Shown one piece after another: positions 23,435 through 31,580 of a stretch of 33,473 nucleotides of DNA. Position numbers and translations under genes: made by a program. The stretch comes from Salinicola endophyticus. Lineage in GTDB: Bacteria > Pseudomonadota > Gammaproteobacteria > Pseudomonadales > Halomonadaceae. How positions within the stretch are numbered: position 1 is the stretch's first letter; every line of letters starts with the position of its first letter. The stretch lies in assembly GCF_003206575.1 (NCBI RefSeq), contig NZ_PZJO01000005.1, positions 1 to 33,473 of the forward strand. The letters are read 5' to 3'. Below the pieces are notes generated by a model. That model made no database searches and was not told the origin of the DNA. It saw nothing but the letters and a program-made list of their open reading frames with translations.

Positions 23435-23702
23435 GAATGCTCCCTGTCTGTCTAAGAGGGTGTTCACAAAAGGTTTGCGCGGACTCGGCGTCCCCAACGA
23501 ATCGCTGTATTGCAGGGTAGTGGTGCGCCAGCCCGGTCGAACACTCGCCTAACCCCATGTTATGTCTCGTGCGACGCGTTGCTTCGAGTCTGCGTTCCAT
23601 GCGCCTTGCGCTTCATCTCGCTCGTCGATGTATTCAGCGTTTCCCTAAGTGGGTGCAATCGGAAATGAGTCGAACACGATGTGCCAAACAACCACGTGCG
23701 CG

Positions 23703-24377
23703 CTAGGCGGACCACACCTGCATCGGGCCGGTGGGATAGGCGCACGCCCAATCCTGGCGAGCCGGATCGTTGATCCGCTTGGAGACCGGAAAGGCGCCTA
23801 GAAGTTCCGGCGGCGCCGGGGTCAGCCACTCCCGCGCCTGGGCCGCCGACGTCGCCTCGGCCAGCCAGGTGTCCAGGGCTGCCAGGGGGATGATCGCCGG
23901 CAGGCGGTCGGTGAGCGCGCCGAGGAAGGTCGAGGTGGGCACCGTGATCAGGGCGAAGGAGTCACGCTCGGGGCCGTGGTCCTGGCGGTAGCGGGTCCAC
24001 AGGCCGGCCAGCAACAGCGGCGCGCGCTCGGTCTGGGTCACCAGATAGGGCTGCTTGCCGCGCACGCTCTGCTGCCACACGAAGACCCCGGTCACCGGGA
24101 CCACGCAGCGCCGGGTGGCGAACGCCTCGCGGAACATCGGGCGGCTCTCCAGCGATTCCGCACGGGCGCAGTGCGGGGCATTGTCGAGCACTTCCAGCCA
24201 CTCGGGCGTCAGGCCCCAGAAAGCGTCGCACAGCCGCGTGCTGTCGGCTTCCCGGCGCAGGATGGAGGTCCACTGCCGCGGTGCCACGTTGGGGCTCAGA
24301 CGCGGCCGCTGGAGGTGGCCCACCGTCGCCAGCGACGGATGGCGCGTCCAGTCGTCGATATGTAGGCGACCGGCCAT
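23703..24377 (-). CDS. SRAP (YedK/HMCES) family protein lacking the catalytic residues (224 aa)
   Basis: Canonical SRAP proteins open with Met-Cys-Gly-Arg and use Cys2 to form a thiazolidine link with abasic sites in single-stranded DNA. Here the N-terminus is MAGR, so Cys2 is Ala. The fold is clear: PNVAP (29-33), FWGLTPEW (53-60), CARAESLESRPMFREAF (70-86), TGVFVWQ (96-102), DRLPAIIP (157-164) and PVSKRIND. Aligned by eye with E. coli YedK, N75 becomes C70, E105 becomes V100 and H160 becomes T156, so all four active-site residues are replaced. R4, R72 and E74 remain. The start is secure: GGGAG lies upstream, and MAGR aligns with MCGR. It may bind DNA without crosslinking. No LexA box was seen upstream. 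Confidence 0.88.
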   Translation of the reverse strand: MAGRLHIDDWTRHPSLATVGHLQRPRLSPNVAPRQWTSILRREADSTRLCDAFWGLTPEWLEVLDNAPHCARAESLESRPMFREAFATRRCVVPVTGVFVWQQSVRGKQPYLVTQTERAPLLLAGLWTRYRQDHGPERDSFALITVPTSTFLGALTDRLPAIIPLAALDTWLAEATSAAQAREWLTPAPPELLGAFPVSKRINDPARQDWACAYPTGPMQVWSA

Positions 24378-24530
24378 GATCTCTCCCGGGGTGATGAATC
24401 GAGTGCGTTGAATCGAGGGCGTTGCCAGCGTTGGGCGGAGTCTAGCACGCCGGCCCTGGCGGGGCCTCGTCGCGATGCCGACGGCGCTGGCAAAAGCCTC
24501 GCGAAATCGATGTGTTAGCCGTATGGACGC

Positions 24531-24558
24531 TTGCGTTTGCAGAGATTACCGATATGCT
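24531..24558 (+). promoter_or_regulatory. Candidate promoter of the tetR-type gene
   Basis: TTGCGT (24531-24536) and TATGCT (24553-24558) lie 16 bases apart, 92 bases before the regulator's start codon. A perfect dyad (24571-24585) lies just after the expected transcription start. Confidence 0.45.
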
Positions 24559-24570
24559 GGGAAACGCTGT

Positions 24571-24585
24571 TCGATTTTAAATCGA
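24571..24585. promoter_or_regulatory. Candidate operator (7-bp dyad) for the TetR-type regulator
   Basis: TCGATTT (24571-24577) and AAATCGA (24579-24585) are exact reverse complements around a single T. The AT-rich site stands out in GC-rich DNA. It sits between the candidate promoter and the regulator start, where autorepression would be effective. Binding is inferred from position. Confidence 0.5.
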
Positions 24586-24649
24586 CAACAACATTCCCGC
24601 ACCCGGCGGGGCGTAACAGCGACTCATGATTTTCCGAGCGAGGGATTCG

Positions 24650-25264
24650 ATGGCTCGACCCCGACAGCACGCGCCCGAGGCGCTTCATGCCCAGGTGATG
24701 GCGGCATGTGATGCCTGGTTGCAGGGCAATTCGGTGCATACGCTGTCGCTGCGTTCGCTGGCGCGGGACGTGGGCTGCGCGCCGAGCACACTGCTCAAGC
24801 TCTACGGCAGCTTCAGCAATCTGCTGCAGTACGTCAACATCGAGACCCTCGATCGTATGGGCGCGGCGGTTGCCGGGCTCGAGGAGGCCGAGCCGGAGCC
24901 GCAGCTCAAGGCGCTGGCCACCGCCTACTGGCAGTACGCCCATCACGAGCCCTATCGCTGGCAGATGCTGTTCGAGTATCCGCTGGCGGAAGAGGGTGAA
25001 CTCGACGAACGCCAGAACCATATCATCGAGGCGCTGTTCGTGCGCGTCGAGGCGGCGCTGCGGCGGCACCAGCCGGCGCTCTCCGCGGTCGAGGCGCGGC
25101 GTATGGCGCGCACCCTGTGGGGCAGCGTGCACGGCCTGGTACAGCTGGGGCTCAATGACCGCCTCGGCTACTGGCAGGGTCAGCCGATGGAGGTCGGCGA
25201 ACTGCTCGACCAACTGCTCTCGACCACCCTGCGCGGCCTGCGGCACCTGCCGGACGCAACGTGA
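24650..25264 (+). CDS. TetR/AcrR-type transcriptional regulator (204 aa)
   Basis: This is a one-component repressor. The N-terminal helix-turn-helix is about residues 31-60 (TLSLRSLARDVGCAPSTLLKLYGSFSNLLQ), with the TetR-like pattern of a small recognition helix followed by Y-G-S-F. The C-terminal ligand/dimerisation domain (about 80-200) includes YWQYAHHEPYRWQMLFEYPL, of the WHG/TetR_C type. The ATG at 24650 follows GAGGG; an earlier in-frame ATG at 24626 adds eight residues. Its stop overlaps the GTG of the transporter-acyltransferase fusion by four bases (25261-25264), so the two are co-translated. The ligand may be a lipid or lysolipid, by context only. Confidence 0.88.
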   Translation: MARPRQHAPEALHAQVMAACDAWLQGNSVHTLSLRSLARDVGCAPSTLLKLYGSFSNLLQYVNIETLDRMGAAVAGLEEAEPEPQLKALATAYWQYAHHEPYRWQMLFEYPLAEEGELDERQNHIIEALFVRVEAALRRHQPALSAVEARRMARTLWGSVHGLVQLGLNDRLGYWQGQPMEVGELLDQLLSTTLRGLRHLPDAT

Positions 25265-27162
25265 GCCGTGCGCTGCTCGCGCGACGCCGCTTCGCGCCCT
25301 TCTTCTGGACCCAGGCGCTCGGCGCCTTCAATGACAACCTGTTCAAGAACGTCCTGCTGCTGCTGCTGACCTTCGTCGCCGTGCCGCGCTACGGCTGGGA
25401 CACGGGTCTGCTCACCAATCTGGCGGCGGGGCTGTTCATCCTGCCGTTCTTCCTGTTCTCCGCCTGGGGCGGCACCCTCGCCGATCATCTCGACAAGCAG
25501 CGCCTAGTGCGCCGGCTCAAGCTGCTCGAGCTGGTGACCATGCTCGCCGCGGCCGCGGCGGTGTGGTTCGAGCTATTCGCGCTGCTGCTGGCGTTGCTGT
25601 TCATGATGGGCACCCAGTCGGCGCTGTTCGGGCCAGTCAAGTACGCCATCCTGCCGCAGCATCTGGCGGCGACCGAGCTGGTCAAGGGCAATGCCTGGGT
25701 CAACCTGGGCACCTTCGTCTCGATTCTGCTCGGCACGCTGCTGGCGGGGGTGCTGGCGTCCCTCGATGGCGCCCTGGGCCGTGCGGCGATCGCGCTGGCC
25801 CTGGTCGCGGTGGCGCTGGCCGGGCTGGTGGCCAGTTTCGGAGTGCCACCGGCGCCGCCCAGCGCCACCGGCCGGGTCGCCTGGCGTCCGCTCTCGGGCA
25901 CCCTCGAGGTGATGCGCGACGGGCTGCGCGGGCGCCGTCTGCGTCTGGCGCTGATCGGCATCAGCTTCTTCTGGTTCCTGGGCGCCTGCTATCTGACCCA
26001 ACTGCCAGCCTGGGTACGCGATGTCGCCCACGGCGAGGAGGGCGCGGTCAGCTTCCTGCTCGGCGCCTTCGCACTCGGGGTGGGCGCTGGCGCGCTGCTG
26101 TGCGCGCGGCTCTCGGCCGGGCGCCTGGAGCTGGGGCTGGTGCCGGTCGGGGTGCTGGTGATCGGGGTCGCGGGAATCGAGCTGGCGGGAACGGCGGTGT
26201 CGGCCCAGGCGCCACTGCCGCTGGTCACGCTCCTGGGCAATACCGAGTTCTGGCGCATGAGCACGCTGCTGGCACTGGTCGGCCTGGGTGGCGGGCTCTA
26301 CAGCGTGCCGCTCTACACCTTGATGCAGCTGGCCAGCCCCGAGGCGCACCGGGCGCGCATGATTGCTGCCAACAACATTCTCAACGCGCTGTTCATGATC
26401 GGCTCGGCGCTGTTCGGGATCGTCGTGCTCAGCCTGCTGTCACTCTCGCTGGCGACGCTGTTCTACTGCCTGGGTTGGGTCGCGCTGCTGGTGGGTATCG
26501 GCCTGCTGATCTGCAACCCGCGCCCGGCGCTGCGCTTGTCGATCTTCGTGCTGGTGCGCCTGCTCTATCGGCTGCGCTTTCGCGGTCGCCACCATATCCC
26601 CGCCACCGGCCCGGCGCTGGTGGTGTGCAACCACGTCAGCTTCATGGATGCGCTGGTCCTCGGCGGTGCCTGCCCACGGCCGCTGCGCTTCATGATGGAC
26701 CGGCCGATCTACGAGTCGCCCTGGCTCAACTGGTTCTTCCGTATCGCCGGCGCCATCCCGGTGGACTCCGATCGTCGCGATCCGGGCGGCGTGCGCCGCG
26801 CCCTCGACGAGGTCAGCCGGGCGCTGTGCCACGATGAGGTAGTGATGATCTTTCCCGAGGGGCGATTGACGCCGGATGGTGAAGTGCACGCCTTCCGTCG
26901 CGGTCTGGAACTGGTGCTGGCGCGCAATCCGGTGCCGGTGGTGCCGGCGGCGCTGGGCGGGCTGTGGGGGTCATGGACCTCCAACTGCGGCGGCAAGGCG
27001 TTGAGCAAGTGGCCACGCCGGGTGCGCGCCCGGGTGGTCCTCGCCTTCGACGAGCCGGTCAATGCCCGTGAGGCGACCCGGGGGCTGCTCGAGGCACGGG
27101 TGCGGGAGCTCAAGCAGCGCGCCGATGAAGAGCTGGCCCAGCGTCGCGGTGGTCTGATCTGA
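25261..27162 (+). CDS. LplT-like MFS transporter fused to a PlsC-type acyltransferase (633 aa)
   Basis: This inner-membrane fusion is predicted to flip or import lysophospholipid and re-acylate it. Residues about 1-410 form an MFS domain with the LplT marker FWTQALGAFNDNLFKNVLLL and FGPVKYAILPQHL. Residues about 430-620 are a PlsC domain: CNHVSFMD with HX4D at H458 and D463, then FPEGRLTPDG at 531-540. In E. coli LplT and the Aas acyltransferase/synthetase are separate genes. Here the AMP-binding acyl-ACP synthetase part of Aas is missing, so acyl supply must come from elsewhere. The start is GTG, overlapping the regulator stop as GTGA. The only gene downstream (yfjD) is convergent, 39 bases away. 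Confidence 0.9.
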   Translation: MSRALLARRRFAPFFWTQALGAFNDNLFKNVLLLLLTFVAVPRYGWDTGLLTNLAAGLFILPFFLFSAWGGTLADHLDKQRLVRRLKLLELVTMLAAAAAVWFELFALLLALLFMMGTQSALFGPVKYAILPQHLAATELVKGNAWVNLGTFVSILLGTLLAGVLASLDGALGRAAIALALVAVALAGLVASFGVPPAPPSATGRVAWRPLSGTLEVMRDGLRGRRLRLALIGISFFWFLGACYLTQLPAWVRDVAHGEEGAVSFLLGAFALGVGAGALLCARLSAGRLELGLVPVGVLVIGVAGIELAGTAVSAQAPLPLVTLLGNTEFWRMSTLLALVGLGGGLYSVPLYTLMQLASPEAHRARMIAANNILNALFMIGSALFGIVVLSLLSLSLATLFYCLGWVALLVGIGLLICNPRPALRLSIFVLVRLLYRLRFRGRHHIPATGPALVVCNHVSFMDALVLGGACPRPLRFMMDRPIYESPWLNWFFRIAGAIPVDSDRRDPGGVRRALDEVSRALCHDEVVMIFPEGRLTPDGEVHAFRRGLELVLARNPVPVVPAALGGLWGSWTSNCGGKALSKWPRRVRARVVLAFDEPVNAREATRGLLEARVRELKQRADEELAQRRGGLI

Positions 27163-27201
27163 TCCCTTCGCCGGTCCCGGCGCTGGCGACGGCCCTGAGG
27201 G

Positions 27202-28485
27202 CTACTCGCCGCTGCGCCGCCTGACCCCCTGCTGCCAGCAGCGTACCGAGGTGATCAGATTCTCCTTGATCTCCAGAATCTCCAGTCGGGTGGTGCCGAT
27301 CTGCAGGCAGGCCGCGGCGTCGGGGAAGGATTCGAGCTGTTCCAGAATCAGCCCGTTGAGGGTCTTGGGGCCGTCGGTGGGTAGCTGCCACCCCAGTGCC
27401 TTGTTGAGTTCGCGAATATTCGCCGTGCCTTCGATCACGTAGGCGCCGTCGGTCTGCGGATGGATATCGCGATAGGTGCCGGCCACGTCGGTGGTGAACT
27501 CGCCGACGATCTCCTCGAGGATGTCCTCCAGCGTCGCCAGTCCCTGCACGTCCCCATACTCGTCCACGACCACGCCGATCCGCCGCTTCTGCTGCTGGAA
27601 GTTGAGCAGTTGGGTGTGCAGTGGGGTGGATTCGGGGATGAAGTAGGGCTCGCGCGCCTCCTGCACGATCGCCGCCTTGGTGAGGTCGGGCTTGGTCAAG
27701 AAGCGAGAGGCGTTGCGCAGATGCAGGATGCCGACGATGTCGTTGATGTCGCCCTTGTAGATCGGCAGGCGGGTGTGCTGGCTCTGGCGCATCTGGGCGA
27801 GCAGGGCATCGAGGTCGTCGTCGAGATCGAGCCCGACCACTTCATGGCGCGGCACCATGATGTCGTTCACGGTGACGTTCTCTAGGTCGAGGATCGACAG
27901 CAGCATGGCCTGGTGACGGCTGGGGATCAGTGGCCCTGCCTCGTGGACTACGCTGCGTAGCTCATCGCGGGTGAGGTTGTCCTTGCCCGCCTCGAGCTGC
28001 TTGACCCCGAGCAGACGCAGCAGATTGTTGGAGATCGCGTTGACCAGCCACACCAGCGGGTAGAACAGGCGCAGCAGCGGTGCCAGCACCAGCGAGGCGG
28101 GCAGGGCGATACGGTCGGGCTTGATCGCGGCATAGGTCTTGGGGGTCACCTCGCCGAAGATCAGCACCACGATGGTCAGCGCCAGGGTGGCAATGGCGGG
28201 GCCGGAGACATCGCCGAAGAAGTGGATGGCGACGATGGTGGCGATGGAGGCGGCCAGGTTGTTGACCAGGTTGTTGCCGATCAGGATCACCCCGAGCAGG
28301 CGGTCGGGGCGCTTGAGCAGCTCGACCACGCGTTTGGCTGCGCGGCCGCCGCTGTTGGCCTGGTGATTCAGGCGGTAGCGGTTGATCGACATCATGCCGG
28401 TTTCGGAGCTGGAGAAGAAAGCCGACAGGCAGACCAGCACGAAGAGCAGGCCCAGCATCAGGCCCAAGGGTATGTCGTCGTTCAA
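27202..28485 (-). CDS. yfjD: CNNM/CorC-HlyC family membrane protein YfjD (CorB-like)
   Basis: This is an inner-membrane protein of the CNNM family linked to magnesium/cobalt efflux. The DUF21 domain (about 5-190) has SAFFSSSETGMMSINRYRL and IGNNLVNNLAASIATI, plus several hydrophobic helices. A CBS pair follows (about 205-330, IMVPRHEVVGLDLDDD). The CorC/HlyC C-terminal domain includes VVDEYGDVQGLATLEDILEEIVGEF (about 315-339). I place the start at the TTG at 28485: it gives 427 residues (E. coli YfjD 428) and is preceded by GAGGAA. The ATG at 28548 would add 21 charged residues with a poor ribosome-binding site. It follows ypjD on the same strand. Confidence 0.93.
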   Translation of the reverse strand: MNDDIPLGLMLGLLFVLVCLSAFFSSSETGMMSINRYRLNHQANSGGRAAKRVVELLKRPDRLLGVILIGNNLVNNLAASIATIVAIHFFGDVSGPAIATLALTIVVLIFGEVTPKTYAAIKPDRIALPASLVLAPLLRLFYPLVWLVNAISNNLLRLLGVKQLEAGKDNLTRDELRSVVHEAGPLIPSRHQAMLLSILDLENVTVNDIMVPRHEVVGLDLDDDLDALLAQMRQSQHTRLPIYKGDINDIVGILHLRNASRFLTKPDLTKAAIVQEAREPYFIPESTPLHTQLLNFQQQKRRIGVVVDEYGDVQGLATLEDILEEIVGEFTTDVAGTYRDIHPQTDGAYVIEGTANIRELNKALGWQLPTDGPKTLNGLILEQLESFPDAAACLQIGTTRLEILEIKENLITSVRCWQQGVRRRSGE

Positions 28486-28656
28486 GACGGCGCTTTCCTC
28501 TTGTTCGTTGAGACGCACCCGGCCTCGCCGAGACGCCGGCAGGGGCATCGAGACGGGGTCGGCATCACGGCCGCGAGCCGGTCGCTCGTTCGAGCTTGGC
28601 CCGAGAGCGGCGCGCGCGCAACCGCCAAGCGTCGATGGCCCGGCGTGAACGTGGCA

Positions 28657-29460
28657 TCAGGCGTTGTAGTGGAAAATGTACTCGAGTACGAACTTGGTGC
28701 CGAAGAAGGCCAGCACCAGTACGCCGACGCCGGCCAGCGTCCAGCGTACCGCCTTGGGTCCGCGCCAGCCGAGGTAGTGATGACCGGCGAGCAGAGCGGC
28801 GAAGATCAGCCAGGCGAGCATCGACAGGATGGTCTTGTGGGCCAGGTGCTGGGCGAACAGGTTATCGACGAACACGAAGCCGCTGACGATGGCCACCGTC
28901 AGCAGCAGCATGCCGCACCAGATCAGTTCGAACAGCAGCTGCTCCATGCGTGTGAGCGGAGGCAGTACCTGGACGATGCCCAGGGTCTGGCGCCGCTTCA
29001 GCGCATGGTGCTGGAACGCCAGGAGCACCGCCTGTACCGCGGCGATGGCGAAGAACGAAAACGCCGCGATCGAGCTGAGGATATGGAAGTAGAGGCCGGG
29101 GGAGATCCCCGATTCGGTCATGGTGCTGGGCATGCCGATGGCGCCGACGATGGTGACGGCGGCCACCGGGAAGACGCAGACGCCGGCATTGAGCACCGGC
29201 TTGAACAGGCTGAACAGCAGCAGCAGTGCCACCACCACCCAGCCGATCAGCGTCGCACTCTGGGTCAGCCCCATGTGCAGCCCGCGGGCGCCGAGCAGGG
29301 TCAGGCCGACCACCACGCCATGGCAGAGCAGCGCGATCACCCCGGCGGTGCGCACCCAGCGCGGGCGCTCGGCGACGCGCCGGGCCAGGCTCAGGCTCTG
29401 CCAGAGTCCGGCGGCGAGATAGCAGACGATAGCGACCAGGGCGAAGGGAAGCGCCGGCAT
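28657..29460 (-). CDS. ypjD: YpjD, CcsA/ResC-like cytochrome c assembly family membrane protein
   Basis: This is an eight-helix-type inner-membrane protein of the CcsA/CcmC superfamily. Family members bind heme, but YpjD's own role is not settled. Hydrophobic helices run from the N-terminus (ALPFALVAIVCYLAAGLW) to the C-terminal VLVLAFFGTKFVLEYIFHYNA. Conserved histidines appear at GLYFHILSSIAAF, AHKTILSMLAW and GHHYLGWRG. The ATG at 29460 gives 267 residues (E. coli 263); a TTG three codons earlier has poorer spacing from GAGG. It is divergent from ffh, as in E. coli, with yfjD 171 bases downstream. Confidence 0.92.
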   Translation of the reverse strand: MPALPFALVAIVCYLAAGLWQSLSLARRVAERPRWVRTAGVIALLCHGVVVGLTLLGARGLHMGLTQSATLIGWVVVALLLLFSLFKPVLNAGVCVFPVAAVTIVGAIGMPSTMTESGISPGLYFHILSSIAAFSFFAIAAVQAVLLAFQHHALKRRQTLGIVQVLPPLTRMEQLLFELIWCGMLLLTVAIVSGFVFVDNLFAQHLAHKTILSMLAWLIFAALLAGHHYLGWRGPKAVRWTLAGVGVLVLAFFGTKFVLEYIFHYNA

Positions 29461-29547
29461 CGGTGTCAAAGCCTCATGGAGCGGCCGCGAGGCGTCCGCC
29501 CGAACGGTGAAGGAGTATCGAAATCAATCCTGTGCATAGCGTCGGCC

Positions 29548-29576
29548 ACTATACCCAATCGACGTCGCTGCGCCCA
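29548..29576 (-). promoter_or_regulatory. Candidate promoter of ypjD
   Basis: On the minus strand, TATAGT (29553-29548) is a good -10, with a weak -35 TGGGCG (29576-29571) 17 bases upstream. It is followed by GGCCG, much like the GGTCGG after the ffh -10. The pair forms a back-to-back promoter region. Confidence 0.45.
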
Positions 29577-29625
29577 GCCGTGACCCTCGCTGCAGGGGAT
29601 GGGCCGCCCATCCCGCATCGGCACG

Positions 29626-29654
29626 TGGAGAGACGTGGCGCTCACGCGTATAAT
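29626..29654 (+). promoter_or_regulatory. Sigma-70 promoter of ffh
   Basis: TATAAT (29649-29654) is a perfect -10. TGGAGA (29626-29631), 17 bases upstream, matches four of six -35 positions. The leader to ffh would be about 75 bases. Confidence 0.75.
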
Positions 29655-29736
29655 GGTCGGCCACATTCTTTTTCAGCGGCGCCGCGATCCCCTGGTCGAA
29701 CCCTGCGGTGCCCGGCATCGCCGCCCGGAGCGTTCC

Positions 29737-31158
29737 ATGTTCGAAAGTCTCTCCAATCGCCTGTCGCAGACGCTGAAGTCGATCACCGGCCAGGCGCGCC
29801 TGACCGAAGACAACATCAAGGACACCCTGCGCGAAGTGCGTCGCGCCCTGCTCGAGGCCGACGTCGCGCTGCCGGTGGTCAAGGATTTCGTCGATCGTGT
29901 GCGTGAGCGCGCGGTGGGCCAGGAGGTCTCCAAGAGCCTCTCCCCTGGCCAGCAGTTCGTCAAGATCGTGCAGCAGGAGCTGGAAGCGATCATGGGCCAG
30001 GCCAATGAGGCGCTGAGCCTCAAGGGCACACCGGCGGTGGTGCTGATGGCGGGCCTGCAGGGGGCGGGTAAGACCACCTCGGTGGCCAAGCTGGCCAAGT
30101 ACCTGCGCGAGCGCGAGAAGAAGAAGGTGCTGGTGGTCTCCGCCGACGTCTACCGCCCGGCCGCCATCGACCAGCTCGAGACCCTGGCGCGGGAGGTCGA
30201 GGTCGACTTCTTCCCGTCGACCAGCGCCGAGCAGCCGGTGGCGATCGCCGAGGCGGCGATCAAGCACGCCAAGATCCAGTTCCACGACGTGGTGCTGGTC
30301 GACACCGCCGGTCGCCTGGCCGTGGACGAGGCGATGATGGCCGAGATCCAGGCGCTGCACCGGGCGATCCAGCCGCAGGAAACCCTGTTCGTGGTCGACG
30401 CCATGACCGGTCAGGATGCCGCCAACACTGCCAAGGCGTTCCACGATGCGCTGCCGCTGACCGGGGTCATCCTGACCAAGGCCGATGGCGATGCGCGTGG
30501 CGGTGCCGCGCTCTCGGTGCGTCACATCACCGGCAAGCCGATCAAGTTCATGGGCATGGGTGAGAAGGTCGAGGCGCTGGAGCCGTTCCACCCCGATCGC
30601 GTCGCCTCGCGCATTCTCGGCATGGGCGATGTGCTGTCGCTGATCGAGGAGGCCGAGCGCAACGTCGACAAGGGCAAGGCCGAGCAGCTCGCCAAGAAGG
30701 TCAAGAAGGGCCAGGGCTTCGATCTCGAGGACTTCCGCGATCAGCTGCAGCAGCTCAAGAAGATGGGCGGCATGGGCGGTCTGATGTCGAAGCTGCCCGG
30801 CATGGGGCAGATGGCCGAGATGGCCCAGAACAAGGGGGCCGAGCAGGAGTTCGGCAAGCTCGAGGCGCTGATCAACTCGATGACCCCGCAGGAGCGGCGC
30901 AAGCCGGAGATCATCAATGGCTCGCGCAAGCGGCGCATCGCCACCGGCGCCGGTCTTCAGGTGCCCGATCTCAATCGTCTGCTCAAGCAGCACAAGCAGA
31001 TGCAGAAGATGATGAAGAAAGCCGGCCAGAAAGGCGGCATGCAGAAGATGATGCGTGGCATGTCGGGCATGATGGGCGGCGGTGGCCCGGGTGGGCCCGG
31101 CGGCGGTATGGGGGGAATGGGCGGCATGGGTGGCGGCGGCGGTTTCCCCCGGCGCTGA
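29737..31158 (+). CDS. ffh: Signal recognition particle protein Ffh
   Basis: Ffh binds 4.5S RNA and signal sequences at the ribosome and delivers chains to FtsY at the inner membrane. The N domain (1-90) precedes the G domain, with GLQGAGKTT (106-114), DTAGR (189-193) and TKADGD (247-252). The methionine-rich M domain (about 328-442) includes LPGMGQMAEMAQ, the RNA-binding SRKRRIATGAG (396-406) and HKQMQKMMKKAGQKGGMQKMM. The last 28 residues (about 446-473) are nearly all Gly, Met and Pro. The ATG at 29737 has GGAG six bases upstream and gives the standard MFESLSNRL. It heads the targeting/ribosome gene block; rpsP is 159 bases downstream. Confidence 0.97.
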   Translation: MFESLSNRLSQTLKSITGQARLTEDNIKDTLREVRRALLEADVALPVVKDFVDRVRERAVGQEVSKSLSPGQQFVKIVQQELEAIMGQANEALSLKGTPAVVLMAGLQGAGKTTSVAKLAKYLREREKKKVLVVSADVYRPAAIDQLETLAREVEVDFFPSTSAEQPVAIAEAAIKHAKIQFHDVVLVDTAGRLAVDEAMMAEIQALHRAIQPQETLFVVDAMTGQDAANTAKAFHDALPLTGVILTKADGDARGGAALSVRHITGKPIKFMGMGEKVEALEPFHPDRVASRILGMGDVLSLIEEAERNVDKGKAEQLAKKVKKGQGFDLEDFRDQLQQLKKMGGMGGLMSKLPGMGQMAEMAQNKGAEQEFGKLEALINSMTPQERRKPEIINGSRKRRIATGAGLQVPDLNRLLKQHKQMQKMMKKAGQKGGMQKMMRGMSGMMGGGGPGGPGGGMGGMGGMGGGGGFPRR

Positions 31159-31204
31159 GCCGGCTGCCCGCGCCCGCCTGGCGGTGGCGAACCTCAACAA
31201 AAGG

Positions 31205-31233
31205 TTTCCAATTGGCGGGCTTTTCCGTAGAAT
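31205..31233 (+). promoter_or_regulatory. Candidate promoter of the rpsP operon
   Basis: TTTCCA (31205-31210) and TAGAAT (31228-31233) are 17 bases apart, four and five of six matches. It lies 85 bases before rpsP, ahead of a leader hairpin. Confidence 0.5.
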
Positions 31234-31238
31234 GCTGC

Positions 31239-31269
31239 GTCTTCGTCTCGGGCCTACGCCCGGGAAGAC
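31239..31269 (+). promoter_or_regulatory. Hairpin in the rpsP leader
   Basis: An outer GTCTTC/GAAGAC (31239-31244 and 31264-31269) and an inner CGGGC/GCCCG (31249-31253 and 31258-31262, loop CTAC) stack with a short bulge. It begins at about the expected transcription start of the rpsP promoter. No T-run follows. It may stabilise the mRNA or take part in ribosomal-protein feedback. Confidence 0.4.
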
Positions 31270-31317
31270 TCAATTCCGTGGCGTAACGATTCACTTAACC
31301 GAAGGATTATCAACGCA

Positions 31318-31569
31318 ATGGTTACCATTCGTCTGGCACGTGGTGGCGCCAAGAAGCGTCCCTTCTATCACCTGACCGTCAGCGACTCTCGCGTTTCCCG
31401 CGACGGCCGCTTCATCGAGCGCGTCGGTTTCTTCAACCCGATCGCGCGCGGTCAGGAAGAGCGTCTGCGCGTCGATCTCGACCGCGTCGCTCACTGGGAG
31501 TCCCAGGGCGCGCAGGTCTCCGACCGCGTCGCTGAGCTGGTCAAAGAAGCACGCAAGGCCCAGGCCTGA
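31318..31569 (+). CDS. rpsP: 30S ribosomal protein S16
   Basis: S16 is an early-to-middle assembling protein of the small ribosomal subunit. The 83-residue sequence is canonical: [40 protein letters not shown] and a helical tail [22 protein letters not shown] lies about 11 bases before ATG. It leads rpsP-rimM-trmD-rplS, with rimM 11 bases downstream. Confidence 0.98.
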   Translation: MVTIRLARGGAKKRPFYHLTVSDSRVSRDGRFIERVGFFNPIARGQEERLRVDLDRVAHWESQGAQVSDRVAELVKEARKAQA

Positions 31570-31580
31570 GTTCGAGCGTG

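Noticed and set aside
20900-23455. An 851-codon open frame on the plus strand opposite pitrilysin
   Set aside because: It is the antisense shadow of a high-GC gene. Its translation has no recognisable domains, and the minus strand encodes a complete M16 protease.
23456-23473. GAGGGTGTTCACAAAAGG upstream of ptrA resembles an insertion-sequence terminal repeat
   Set aside because: No inverted partner, target duplication or transposase fragment was found in 23435-23702. That 268-base gap holds no gene I can support.
24378-24649. Search for a LexA (SOS) box upstream of the SRAP gene
   Set aside because: No CTG-N10-CAG site was seen, so I do not claim SOS control.
27163-27201. Terminator between the LplT-PlsC fusion and yfjD
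   Set aside because: The 39-base convergent gap shows no convincing stem with a T-run.
29524-31200. A 558-codon minus-strand frame opposite ffh
   Set aside because: The translation is a His/Leu/Gln-rich artefact; ffh is certain on the plus strand.
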